A stretch of 34,958 nt of DNA, from assembly GCA_011191985.1 (NCBI GenBank), contig DUEU01000083.1:1-34958 (forward strand), read 5' to 3'. This DNA is from Dehalococcoidia bacterium (GTDB taxonomy: Bacteria; Chloroflexota; Dehalococcoidia; Dehalococcoidales; W111). Positions 8,860 to 17,838 of this stretch are shown here, piece by piece; within the stretch, counting starts at the first letter, position 1; each line of letters opens with the position of its first letter. The position numbers and the translations under genes are program-made. The notes beneath the pieces are model-generated. The model was not told where the DNA came from, did not search any database, and saw only the letters and a program-made list of their open reading frames with translations.

Positions 8860-9708
8860 CTACGAAAAGAAGGTCGCCTCTTTCAGTGGCTGACGGCTTC
8901 TGGTCACGGGAATACCCTTCTCGGCAGCATCACGCACCGTATCCTTACCCAGAAGGGCCGCGCCGATAGCACCACTAAGTAACGGCTCAGGCGATACCAG
9001 GAGGGGAAGGCCCAGTTTTGTCTCCAGGGCCCTGACCAGTCCGGTATTCAGGGCCCCACCCCCGGTTACTACCACCTCCCTTTCTACCTTCAGGCGCCGG
9101 ACCATCCCGTGTATCCGGGTAGCAATCGCCTTATGGACACCGACCGCCAGGTCGGCCACGGCCACACCTTCGGCCAGCTTCGCCACCACCTCCTGTTCCG
9201 CGAACACGGTACAGGTGTTACTGATTTCAATATCATGCTGAGACTGTAGTGACAGCTCGCCCATCTCCTCCAGAGACAGGCCAAGGGCTTCGGCAATCAC
9301 CTCAAGGAAACGACCGGTGCCGGCGGCACATTTATCATTCATGACGAAATCAACCGCCCGCCCGTCCTTCAGCTTTATCCCCTTACAGTCCTGGCCGCCG
9401 ATATCAATCACCGTCCGAGCCGCCGGCACCAGGCTGGCTACCCCCCGGGCATGACAGGATATCTCGGTAATCTGCCGGTCGGCAAAGGGGACATTAATCC
9501 GGCCATACCCGGTGGCCACGACATAGGCAATATCGCTAAAACCAAGGCCGGCATCAGCCAGGGCCGATTCCATCACCCGGTTAGCCAGCCGGCGGTGCTC
9601 CGGGCCGGAAGCACCGACCACCCGGGCGACCACCGCGTCAGCCATTATTACCACCTTGGTCATAGTGGAGCCAATATCGACCCCGGCGAAATACTCAGTC
9701 ATAGCCAC
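8860..9708 (-). CDS. BadF/BadG/BcrA/BcrD-family ATPase (282 aa), second BCR subunit or dehydratase activator
   Basis: GVDIGSTMTKVVIM, VIDIGGQDCKGIKL, DKCAAGTGRFLEV and SNTCTVFAEQEVV. Confidence 0.92.
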   Translation of the reverse strand: MAMTEYFAGVDIGSTMTKVVIMADAVVARVVGASGPEHRRLANRVMESALADAGLGFSDIAYVVATGYGRINVPFADRQITEISCHARGVASLVPAARTVIDIGGQDCKGIKLKDGRAVDFVMNDKCAAGTGRFLEVIAEALGLSLEEMGELSLQSQHDIEISNTCTVFAEQEVVAKLAEGVAVADLAVGVHKAIATRIHGMVRRLKVEREVVVTGGGALNTGLVRALETKLGLPLLVSPEPLLSGAIGAALLGKDTVRDAAEKGIPVTRSRQPLKEATFFS

Positions 9709-9721
9709 TCCAGCAGGCGCT

Positions 9722-11074
9722 TTAACCTGCCCGGCTTTTCACCGCCTCCAGGGTATCAATAAAGGCGTCTATCCTGGCCCGGGTATCGGCCTCATTGTAG
9801 GAACTGATATCAATAATATCGCTTTCCAGAACCAGGGAGGGGATGTCGCGATATATCTTCTTCAGCAGGTTCAGCTGCCAAATAAGGCCGACATGCCAGC
9901 TGCGGCAGGAAAAGGCCTCATGCATAACCACACCGTCTATCTGGTAATCCTCAATATAATCAATGAGCCGCTCAACATCAGGGTGCGAGCCGGGACGCTG
10001 CCGGGTCTTGTCATAGCGGCAGGTCCAGAACTTCAGCCACCGCCAGGCGATATGCTCCAGAGGGTCGGTTATCCGAGCGAAATCAATATCAAAGTTGTAC
10101 AGCGCCTCCACCATTCGATAGGTAGTCTCCGCCGGGAAGACCGCGCCCTTACTGTTGAAGTAGTTGAAGTCCGTCAGGGCAAACCAGGACGGCAAACCGC
10201 CACCCCAGAGCAGGCGATATTTCTCATCGGGGATAACACCCTCTTTCCGGGCAATCTTCTGCTGCAATTCGTCATACAGCTCTTTAAAAAAGTCATAGCC
10301 CTGCTGAGTGCCCATCATAAAGCTCAAGGGCACCATGGTATTCATGGCGTCACCGGTGCCCATCGGCGTCGGCACCGCTCGGCGCAACTCATACGCCTCA
10401 TGGACCAGGTTCCAGGTCCGGTCGGTCAGGTCAACCAGCTCGCTGAGCCGGTCCCAGTCCATCTTGCGATTGGTATGTCTTTCCAGGAATTCGACCAGAC
10501 CCCGGAGTTGCGCCACCATGTATTTTACATAGTCGTCCTGGACCTCACGGTAATCGTAATCTTCCTCATAGGGCGGCCAGGGCAGGTTCAGGTCATAGGT
10601 CGGGACATCAGGCATATAGTGCTGGGCGGCCTGAAACCACTTGTTGCGCGGGTCGCAGAGCATCTGACCACTGCCCAGCATTACATCCGGTTTCACCTGC
10701 CCCCCCCAGGGGGCATCTGGCGGCATCTCTCCCCCCAACTCCTCGCGCCAGGCATCAAAGCCGAGACCACAGAGGGCATAGGTGCACAGGGAACGGGAGA
10801 GGTTCTCTGCCTCCGCCCTCTCCAGGAACCGCTGGGCATCACGCTTGGCACCACAGATACCGGCATAGTTCTCGACCCAATGAGGGGTAATATCCATAGC
10901 GCGGATAATCTCGTCGTAACAGCAGCAGATAAAGGAGTAAGCTATAGGCCTCCCTTCTCCCTTGGCCTGCGGCACATTAGCCAGCATGGCTTTAGTCATG
11001 GAGCCGACCCGGCCGGCGGCCTCGGTTGCTGTCCTTCTCTTCTTTCTCTCCTCCGGTTTCTTCTCTTCTGTCAT
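9722..11074 (-). CDS. Benzoyl-CoA reductase/2-hydroxyacyl-CoA dehydratase large subunit (BcrB/BzdO/HgdB superfamily, 450 aa)
   Basis: PIAYSFICCCYDEIIRAMDITPHWVENYAGICGAKRD, SLCTYALCGLG, WGGGLPSWFALTDFNYFNSKGA; adjacency to activator ATPases. Confidence 0.85.
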   Translation of the reverse strand: MTEEKKPEERKKRRTATEAAGRVGSMTKAMLANVPQAKGEGRPIAYSFICCCYDEIIRAMDITPHWVENYAGICGAKRDAQRFLERAEAENLSRSLCTYALCGLGFDAWREELGGEMPPDAPWGGQVKPDVMLGSGQMLCDPRNKWFQAAQHYMPDVPTYDLNLPWPPYEEDYDYREVQDDYVKYMVAQLRGLVEFLERHTNRKMDWDRLSELVDLTDRTWNLVHEAYELRRAVPTPMGTGDAMNTMVPLSFMMGTQQGYDFFKELYDELQQKIARKEGVIPDEKYRLLWGGGLPSWFALTDFNYFNSKGAVFPAETTYRMVEALYNFDIDFARITDPLEHIAWRWLKFWTCRYDKTRQRPGSHPDVERLIDYIEDYQIDGVVMHEAFSCRSWHVGLIWQLNLLKKIYRDIPSLVLESDIIDISSYNEADTRARIDAFIDTLEAVKSRAG

Positions 11075-11103
11075 TTACCTCTCCCGCTAGTCATCACTGC
11101 CGA

Positions 11104-12264
11104 TTACTTCGCACCAAGTAACTCCAGGAATGCCTGGACTCTGGTCCGCAACCGGCCAATTGTCGACTTTGAATACTCGTCCTCAAGGTAGAGCACCGGC
11201 GTACCCAGCGACTCTATATAGCTTTTAACAGCCGGCACCTCGAAGCCGAACGGGTCACAATACTTATAGATGTAGAGGATAACACCATCGACCGCAAAAT
11301 CTCTGATGAAACCGCCGATATGACCGAACCGCTCCTCAAGATACTCAGGGTATGTCCCCTTTTGCTCACGGTAGGTCCGGGCGCACTTTATCTTCTGCAG
11401 GTAGCGCTCGGCCAGGCCGTCTATCGGGTCGGCGGTAATATCCGCGTCAGGCCAGAACTCCCGGGTACCCGGACATAGGTCATCAGCAACCACCCAGGCA
11501 CCGCTGTCTTCGATCAGCCGGATAAAGGTATCATCGTCAAGCTGGGCACCAACCACCATTATCCGCGGCTTCTCTACCCCGGTAGCGCTCGCCCTCGGCT
11601 TCACTTCAGCAATAACGTCACCCAGCAGACTGATTGATTCCTCCACGGGGATACTCATGATAGCAATCAAGGCCCTGGCCAGCTCCTCGCCCGAGATGAG
11701 GGGCGGGTCAGACCTACGCAAGCCGGCAAGTTGCCGCACCCGGGCCCGGTTCTCGTTGTGCTGCTTGATTGCCTGAAGCAGGCTATCATCCGATATCTCC
11801 CGGCCGGCGAACTTGCCCAGGCTTTTACGGAAGGTATTCAGTACCGTCTTATAGAACTCCAGTGATGTGTCGTTATCGCTATGGGGCATGTTGATGAAGT
11901 GAGAATAGGGCAAGCCAAGCGTATATTTCCAGACATCATAGGTTCGACAGATACTGTCACAGGCATGGGGTATAACCAGGCCATCCAGGAACTCGTACCG
12001 ACCCTTGACCGCCAGGTCAAAGCAACTGCGTACCAGTGGGCAGACGATGGTCTCCATCTCAACATCGGCCCGGGTAATGGGCTCACTGACACTACCTTTT
12101 ATTCGAAACGGGACAAACCCGGCAGCGGTGATTATCTCCACGGGAACGTAGGCGCATAAACCGCCAATTATCTTTCTGCCCTGACCTTTCAGCTCCCGGG
12201 CACGACTGCCGTAATCCTGGCAGTATTTATCCACCAGGGCCATCCCGCCAGCTTCAACTTTCAT
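11104..12264 (-). CDS. Benzoyl-CoA reductase/2-hydroxyacyl-CoA dehydratase second subunit (BcrC/BzdN/HgdA superfamily, 386 aa)
   Basis: CPLVRSCFDLAVKG, VIPHACDSICRTYDVWKY, LYIYKYCDPFGFEVPAVKSYIESLGTPVLYLEDEYSKSTIGRLRTRVQAFLE. Confidence 0.88.
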   Translation of the reverse strand: MKVEAGGMALVDKYCQDYGSRARELKGQGRKIIGGLCAYVPVEIITAAGFVPFRIKGSVSEPITRADVEMETIVCPLVRSCFDLAVKGRYEFLDGLVIPHACDSICRTYDVWKYTLGLPYSHFINMPHSDNDTSLEFYKTVLNTFRKSLGKFAGREISDDSLLQAIKQHNENRARVRQLAGLRRSDPPLISGEELARALIAIMSIPVEESISLLGDVIAEVKPRASATGVEKPRIMVVGAQLDDDTFIRLIEDSGAWVVADDLCPGTREFWPDADITADPIDGLAERYLQKIKCARTYREQKGTYPEYLEERFGHIGGFIRDFAVDGVILYIYKYCDPFGFEVPAVKSYIESLGTPVLYLEDEYSKSTIGRLRTRVQAFLELLGAK

Positions 12265-12294
12265 GAATCGTCCCGACTCCTTTCCTTATTTGGC

Positions 12295-13503
12295 TCAAAT
12301 AATTACCTCCTCCTCTTTGAGCTTGGCGATGTCTTCCCAAGTATAGCCGAGTTCCAGCAGTATCTCCTCAGTATGCTGCCCGAATTCGGGCGCCTCGCGC
12401 CGCCACTCGGCCGGCGTATTGCTGAAGTCCCAGGGGAAGCCGACCATCTTTATCCGGCCCCACACCGGGTGGTCAACGTATATGAAGTAGTTATTGGCTA
12501 TGGCCTGCTCATCATTGGACACCTCTATCGGGGACTGAATCGGGGTACAGATACAACCTTCCTTCCGTAGAATCTGCAGCCATTCGTCCCGGGGCTTGGC
12601 GCCGAACTTCTTGTCCATGATGGCCACCAACTCTTTGGTATTTTCGGCCCTGGCCTCAATGGAATTAAAGCGGAGGTCTTTCTCAAGCTCGGTGATACCC
12701 AGTGCCCGGCAGACATTCGGCCAGTACCGGTCCGGCTGCAGGTGAGCTATAGCAATCCATTTATCGTCCTGACAGCGGTAGTGATTGTATATCGGATTAC
12801 CTGCCTGGGCCCGGACTGCCCTGGGAAACTCCTGACCCAGTATTGCCGGGGCGGCCATAATCAGGCCGAGCATGGCAATCAGGCTGCCCATCAGCGAAGT
12901 GTCCACCATCTGCCCCTTGCCGGTCTTTTCCCGCCCGTAGAGGGCCGCAGTAACCGCCCAGGCGCAGACAAGCCCCCCCAGCTCATCGCCCATCCCGGGC
13001 AGAATCTGGGCCGGCGGCCCGCCACGCTCGCCACAGGACATCATCAGTCCGGACCGGGCAATTCCGGTGTAATCAAAGGAGTAATCATTGGCATCGGGGC
13101 CTTTACGACCCCAGCCTGAGGCCTGAGCATAAATGAGCCGCGGATTCCGGGCCATGAGCACATCCGGGCCAATGCCCATTCTTATCGGCGCTTCGATACT
13201 CATGTTATTCAGGAAAACGTCAGCCTCATCAATAAGCTTGAAGAACACTTCCTTGCCTTTTGCCGTCGTCATATCAATGACAATGCTCCGCTTGTTACGG
13301 TTATTGTTCTCAAAGTAGTAGTTCCGCCCCTTAAGGCCAGCCTCGACGCCAATAATCCTCATGAACCCCCGCGCCGGGTCCCCGGTCTTTGGCTCTACCT
13401 TGATGACATCGGCACCCAGGTCTCCCAGCCTCATCCCCGCCACCGGTCCCTGCTGAAACATGGATATCTCTACTACCTTAACCCCTGTTAAAGGTCCAGC
13501 CAT
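12295..13503 (-). CDS. CaiB/BaiF class III CoA-transferase (start corrected from 13533)
   Basis: MAGPLTGVKVVEISMFQQGPVAGMRLGDLGADVIKVEP, NRNKRSIVIDMTTAKGKEVF; GAGGAGG RBS upstream of ATG 13503. Confidence 0.93.
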   Translation of the reverse strand: MAGPLTGVKVVEISMFQQGPVAGMRLGDLGADVIKVEPKTGDPARGFMRIIGVEAGLKGRNYYFENNNRNKRSIVIDMTTAKGKEVFFKLIDEADVFLNNMSIEAPIRMGIGPDVLMARNPRLIYAQASGWGRKGPDANDYSFDYTGIARSGLMMSCGERGGPPAQILPGMGDELGGLVCAWAVTAALYGREKTGKGQMVDTSLMGSLIAMLGLIMAAPAILGQEFPRAVRAQAGNPIYNHYRCQDDKWIAIAHLQPDRYWPNVCRALGITELEKDLRFNSIEARAENTKELVAIMDKKFGAKPRDEWLQILRKEGCICTPIQSPIEVSNDEQAIANNYFIYVDHPVWGRIKMVGFPWDFSNTPAEWRREAPEFGQHTEEILLELGYTWEDIAKLKEEEVII

Positions 13504-13552
13504 AAATCGATACCTCCTCTGGCTATTAGGCAAATAGTGCCTCTGCTCCTTT

Positions 13553-13582
13553 AGTATAAGGCTCTTGGGGAAACCACGTCAA
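13553..13582 (-). promoter_or_regulatory. Promoter of the CoA-transferase/BCR-like/GlcDF operon
   Basis: Minus strand TTGACG (13582-13577), 18 nt, TATACT (13558-13553). Confidence 0.65.
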
Positions 13583-13690
13583 TTCAGCCGCCACGGACAC
13601 AACCACTGCCGATGTAAAGATAACCAACCGCGAATGGCTAAATGGAAAGCAAAACGTCCGAGGAACCGTAAGCCAGTGGCTGCGGGCCGC

Positions 13691-14338
13691 CTAATCACCT
13701 GGCTTGCGGCCGCGTATTTCGGTGAAGACGAAGGCCCTGATACCACCGGCCCTGGCCCAGGCGGCCCGGGCAGTAGGCAGAAACCGCAGGCCAACCAGGA
13801 CACCCACGGCCACGGTCATAAATATTGCCTGTAGTGATCCAATCATAAAAATGGCGATAAAGAGCAGGGCCACCATACCCAGCGCCAGAGACAGGGTTAA
13901 GTTACGGGTAATAGCCATACCGACCAGAATCACCCCCAGGACTATCACCAGCCCTAGCCTGTAACCGTAAACAGGCAGCAAGACAGCCAGGGCCCCGACG
14001 GCCGCAGCCATGCCCTTACCCCCGCTGAATTTGAGAAATAGCATCCAGTTGTGCCCCACCACTGCGACAAAGCCGGCGAGCATGACAAACAGGGGGGAAA
14101 CATCCAGCAGCCAGTAGGCAATGGCCACGGCCGCAGCCCCTTTACCAACATCAACAACACCCACCAGCAGGGCCGGCCCCACACCAACCTCGCGAAAGGT
14201 GTTATACCCGCCAACATTACCACCACCCAGCCGGCGTATATCCTTGCCCGCGAAAATACGTGCCGCCAGATAGGCCGCCGGTATAGAGCCTAATAGATAG
14301 CCCAGAACCAAGGCGATTATCTCATTAAGCATGGTCAT
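13691..14338 (-). CDS. plsY: Acyl-phosphate:glycerol-3-phosphate acyltransferase PlsY
   Basis: VLGYLLGSIPAAYLAARI, GGGNVGGYNTFREVG, GHNWMLFLKFSGGKGMA; ATGA overlap with degV stop. Confidence 0.88.
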   Translation of the reverse strand: MTMLNEIIALVLGYLLGSIPAAYLAARIFAGKDIRRLGGGNVGGYNTFREVGVGPALLVGVVDVGKGAAAVAIAYWLLDVSPLFVMLAGFVAVVGHNWMLFLKFSGGKGMAAAVGALAVLLPVYGYRLGLVIVLGVILVGMAITRNLTLSLALGMVALLFIAIFMIGSLQAIFMTVAVGVLVGLRFLPTARAAWARAGGIRAFVFTEIRGRKPGD

Positions 14339-15201
14339 TCCTCCGTGTAGAAAGCCAGCCCAAGGGTCCCGGTACCACAAGCATAGCCCATCAGCGGGCT
14401 GAACTCGGTAAGCCAGAGCTCAACACAATCAAATTCAGCAGCCACTTTAGCCATCAGCTGCTCGGCTTCATCAAGAGCATAAGCATGCATCACGGCCACA
14501 TGAATGGGATGCCGACCTGCCTTCTCCCGAAGTATCCGGAACACGCGCTCGATGCCGTGCTCCCGACTGCGCACAGCACCCTTAAAACACAGCGCTCCCG
14601 CAGACATGGAAAGCAGCGGCCTGATATTGAGCATCGAACCAGCCTGAGATGCTATCTTGGGGATGCGCCCCGAGCGGTATACATAGCGTACAGTATCCAA
14701 AAGAACCAGGAAATTTACCTTTCCCTTCATCTCTTCCGCGGTCTTAACCACCTCGGCCAAGCTCTTCCCGGCCATCGCCTCCCTCGCCGCCGCCAGAACG
14801 ATGAAACCCTGAGCAGCGGCAGCCGCCCGCGAGTCCACCACCTCTATTGAGACTTCAGGAAGCTCATCCCCGACCTGTTCCCGGGCGATACAGGCCACGT
14901 TATACGTGGTACTCAACTTTGACGACAGGGTAATACAGAGGACATTCCGGGTTCGAGCGCCCACTTCCCGATAAGCCTTTAGATACTCCGTGGCCGAGGG
15001 AGGGGATGTATAGAAGCTCTCGGGGTCTTTCAAGAACAGCTCGTAAGCCTCGGTAGGAGTTATATCCACCCAATCGCGGTAATTCCGGTCACCGAAATGG
15101 AAATTCAGCGGGATAATCCGGATCCCGTACTCTGCCACCAGTTCCCGGGTGAGGCAGGCTATACTATCAGTAATGACCCCGACCTTATTACTACCCGCCA
15201 T
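14335..15201 (-). CDS. DegV/FakB family fatty-acid-binding protein
   Basis: VGVITDSIACLTRELVAEYGIRIIPLNFHFGDRNYRDWVDIT, FYTSPPSATEYL. Confidence 0.9.
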   Translation of the reverse strand: MAGSNKVGVITDSIACLTRELVAEYGIRIIPLNFHFGDRNYRDWVDITPTEAYELFLKDPESFYTSPPSATEYLKAYREVGARTRNVLCITLSSKLSTTYNVACIAREQVGDELPEVSIEVVDSRAAAAAQGFIVLAAAREAMAGKSLAEVVKTAEEMKGKVNFLVLLDTVRYVYRSGRIPKIASQAGSMLNIRPLLSMSAGALCFKGAVRSREHGIERVFRILREKAGRHPIHVAVMHAYALDEAEQLMAKVAAEFDCVELWLTEFSPLMGYACGTGTLGLAFYTEE

Positions 15202-16090
15202 GCCTTCGCCCCCGTTCTACCAACGCCGGGCTCAACAGAAGGTTAAACATGATGACAATCAATATCAAGAAGGCGGGTAGAGTGAGCCGGCCGCCGGTAT
15301 AATAGGCAATCATGGTTAAAGTCACCAGCCCGGAGAAAATAAGCACCGAAACTTTTAACCACCGCTGCCGCAGGCGAATGAACGTAGCCGCAGTTATGCC
15401 CAGTGCCAGAAAGCTGAGCCCTATCCACGGTGCGAAATAGTAAATTCGGTCGCCCCAGTACTCAGGATAATATGCCACCGGTTCCACCGCCAGGAACCAG
15501 CCGACTATCGTTGGTACCGGCAACAGCATCAGCGAGCTGTACAGCCAGTCCCGCTTTATAGTCCGCACCGTAATGGTATACAGCAGCCATAACACCAGCG
15601 GGATGTACAGAAGAACCGCCAGCCAGGACCACCCGGTAGGGAGGTACAGCAGCAGCAGGCCGGCGGCCACTACCGGCAACAGACAGTAACCCAGCCAGGG
15701 GAAAAGCCAGGCCGGTTTACCCCGCCACCAGCCGTAAACGGCCATACCAAGAATCAGGGCAAGCACCACCAGCAGCCAACCGATACCCCGCCACCAGTTC
15801 AGAGCGAACAGCAGACCGAAAAGCAGGTGTGGTGTTGAGGCTAACAATGCCTGCCGCCAGGTTCCCTGGCTGTGAGCCTCGTATATCTGACGGGCTACCA
15901 GCTTGGCCGAGCCTAGGAGCCGCACACAGGCACTGGCGGCTTCCTCTTCGGACAGCCCCGCTTCCCTCAACTCCTGAAACCGGTCGTCAACATGCGTCTT
16001 GAGCTCGCGGATGACCTCCTGCTCTGAGGAGAGGTCAAGCCTCAGATAGTCTCTAACGACATCAAGGTAATGGCCCAGTGCCGTTGCCAC
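15191..16090 (-). CDS. HAAS-type N-terminal domain fused to multi-TM membrane protein
   Basis: HYLDVVRDYLRL...VIRELKTHVDDRFQELREAGLSEEEAASACVRLLGSAKLVARQIYEAHS followed by many hydrophobic helices; next to PadR. Confidence 0.75.
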   Translation of the reverse strand: MATALGHYLDVVRDYLRLDLSSEQEVIRELKTHVDDRFQELREAGLSEEEAASACVRLLGSAKLVARQIYEAHSQGTWRQALLASTPHLLFGLLFALNWWRGIGWLLVVLALILGMAVYGWWRGKPAWLFPWLGYCLLPVVAAGLLLLYLPTGWSWLAVLLYIPLVLWLLYTITVRTIKRDWLYSSLMLLPVPTIVGWFLAVEPVAYYPEYWGDRIYYFAPWIGLSFLALGITAATFIRLRQRWLKVSVLIFSGLVTLTMIAYYTGGRLTLPAFLILIVIMFNLLLSPALVERGRRHGG

Positions 16091-16104
16091 ATCACTACCT
16101 CATA

Positions 16105-16440
16105 TTAAGCGTTCGCCGGCTGAATAACGAGGTTCATGGCCACCAGATAGTCCTGCCACTGGCTCCTCTTCTCCGCCAGCTTCAACAGCCCTTTTTCGGT
16201 GATATGATAGTACTTCCGCTGCTGCCCGCTGGGCAGCAGCTGCCACCCGCCGCTTATCAGGCCGGCCTCCTCCATACGGTGGAGAGCCGGATAAAGAGTA
16301 CCTTCCCTCAACCTGAAGTAGCCCTGACTTTGCTGCTCCAGTTCTTTAATAATCTGATAGCCGTACATCGGTTTCTGGCCGATCAGGGAAAGGAGCAGGG
16401 AATCTATGCTGCCTTTAATCAATGCCCGCCGGTGCGCCAT
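16105..16440 (-). CDS. PadR-family transcriptional regulator
   Basis: SIDSLLLSLIGQKPMYGYQIIKELEQQSQGYFRLREGTLYPALHRMEEAGLI. Confidence 0.93.
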   Translation of the reverse strand: MAHRRALIKGSIDSLLLSLIGQKPMYGYQIIKELEQQSQGYFRLREGTLYPALHRMEEAGLISGGWQLLPSGQQRKYYHITEKGLLKLAEKRSQWQDYLVAMNLVIQPANA

Positions 16441-16470
16441 TTATACTACCTCGCTTATTACAGTACCTAG

Positions 16471-16491
16471 ACATACTATGTATCAATTATA
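16471..16491 (-). promoter_or_regulatory. Putative padR promoter (-10) and overlapping palindrome
   Basis: Minus-strand TATAAT at 16491-16486; ACATA-C-TATGT palindrome 16471-16481 at the predicted start site; no good -35. Confidence 0.4.
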
Positions 16492-16590
16492 ACACATATT
16501 TTCCATTATTATTAAAGAAATATGAAGAAATATTTTAGTGGAGTGCAATCTGCATTCGGCTGGTACGTCACTAACCGCGTGTGTCAGCTA

Positions 16591-17838
16591 TCAGGGTGAG
16601 GGAAAGCGGCTAACAATGAGGGTACCGTTGGTACTGCCGAAACCGAAGGAATTGGAGAGTACTATGTCTACCTTTTCTTCCCGGGCTGTATTCGGCACAT
16701 AGTCAAGGTCACACTCCGGGTCAGGGGTCTGGTAATTGGCGGTGGGCGGGATGATACCTCGAACGATGGTCAGGACGCTGAATACTATCTCCAGAGCCCC
16801 GGAACCAGCCCACAGATGACCGGTCACCGACTTGTTCGCACTTACCGGTATGCGGCGGCTGTACTCACCGAAGACGCTCTTTATCGCCCGGGTTTCCGAG
16901 AGGTCATTAAGCGCGGTAGAGGTGCCGTGGGCGTTGATATAGTCGACCTTGTCGGTGGAGATGGCGGCGTCGTTAAGCGCCATTTCCATACAGGCGGCGG
17001 CTCCTTCGCCACCGGGATCGGGGGCCGTTATATGGTAGGCATCACTGTTATGCCCGTAGCCCAGCACCTCGGCATAAATCCTGGCGCCCCGCTCCAGGGC
17101 AAACTCCATCTCTTCCAAGATAACCATGGCCGCGCCCTCGCTGATAACAAAACCATCACGGTCTTTATCAAATGGCCGGCTTGCCTTTCCCGGCTCATCA
17201 TTCCTGGCCGACATAACCTTAAGGACATCCAGGCCGGCAAACACCACCGGGTTGATAGCTGCCTCCGACCCCCCGGCAATCATGACCTCGGCCTCACCCC
17301 GCTGTATAGCCTGAAAAGCATCACCGACAGCATGGGTGCCCGAAGCACAGGCAGTTACTGAGCACATGTTTGGCCCTCTGGCGCCGAAATAGATAGCGAC
17401 CTGCCCCACGGCCATGTTGCAGATAAAGGAAGGAATAAAGAAGGGTGAAATCTGGTTATAGGCACCCTTGAGCACTAGCTCCTGATTTTTCTCCAGGCTC
17501 TCCACCCCACCCATCGCCGTCCCCACCGACGTGCCAACATGGTCATTATTGGCCATGTCGATAGTCAACCCAGCATCATCCACCGCCATCTGAGCGGCGG
17601 CGATGGCGTAGTGGATAAACCGGCTGCTGCGTCTCACCAGTTTGCTGGTCATAAAATCGGTGGGATTGAAGCCGTTCACCTCCCCGGCAATCTTGGTGCG
17701 GAAAGGGCTGGCATCAAACCTGGCAACCGGGCCAATACCGGACCTACCCTGACATAACGAAAGCCAGCTGGCCTCCACACCAACCCCAAGCGGAGTTACC
17801 ACCCCCAGGCCGGTTATCACCACCCGTCTCTTCATCAC
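16591..17838 (-). CDS. fabF: Beta-ketoacyl-ACP synthase II (FabF-type)
   Basis: RRVVITGLGVVTPLG, VTACASGTHAVGDA, NAHGTSTALND, NKSVTGHLWAGSG: Cys-His-His triad present. Confidence 0.93.
   Translation of the reverse strand: MMKRRVVITGLGVVTPLGVGVEASWLSLCQGRSGIGPVARFDASPFRTKIAGEVNGFNPTDFMTSKLVRRSSRFIHYAIAAAQMAVDDAGLTIDMANNDHVGTSVGTAMGGVESLEKNQELVLKGAYNQISPFFIPSFICNMAVGQVAIYFGARGPNMCSVTACASGTHAVGDAFQAIQRGEAEVMIAGGSEAAINPVVFAGLDVLKVMSARNDEPGKASRPFDKDRDGFVISEGAAMVILEEMEFALERGARIYAEVLGYGHNSDAYHITAPDPGGEGAAACMEMALNDAAISTDKVDYINAHGTSTALNDLSETRAIKSVFGEYSRRIPVSANKSVTGHLWAGSGALEIVFSVLTIVRGIIPPTANYQTPDPECDLDYVPNTAREEKVDIVLSNSFGFGSTNGTLIVSRFPSP

Noticed and set aside
9656-11191. 511-aa plus-strand ORF
   Set aside because: Antisense to the 450-aa dehydratase/BCR subunit; no recognisable domain or RBS.
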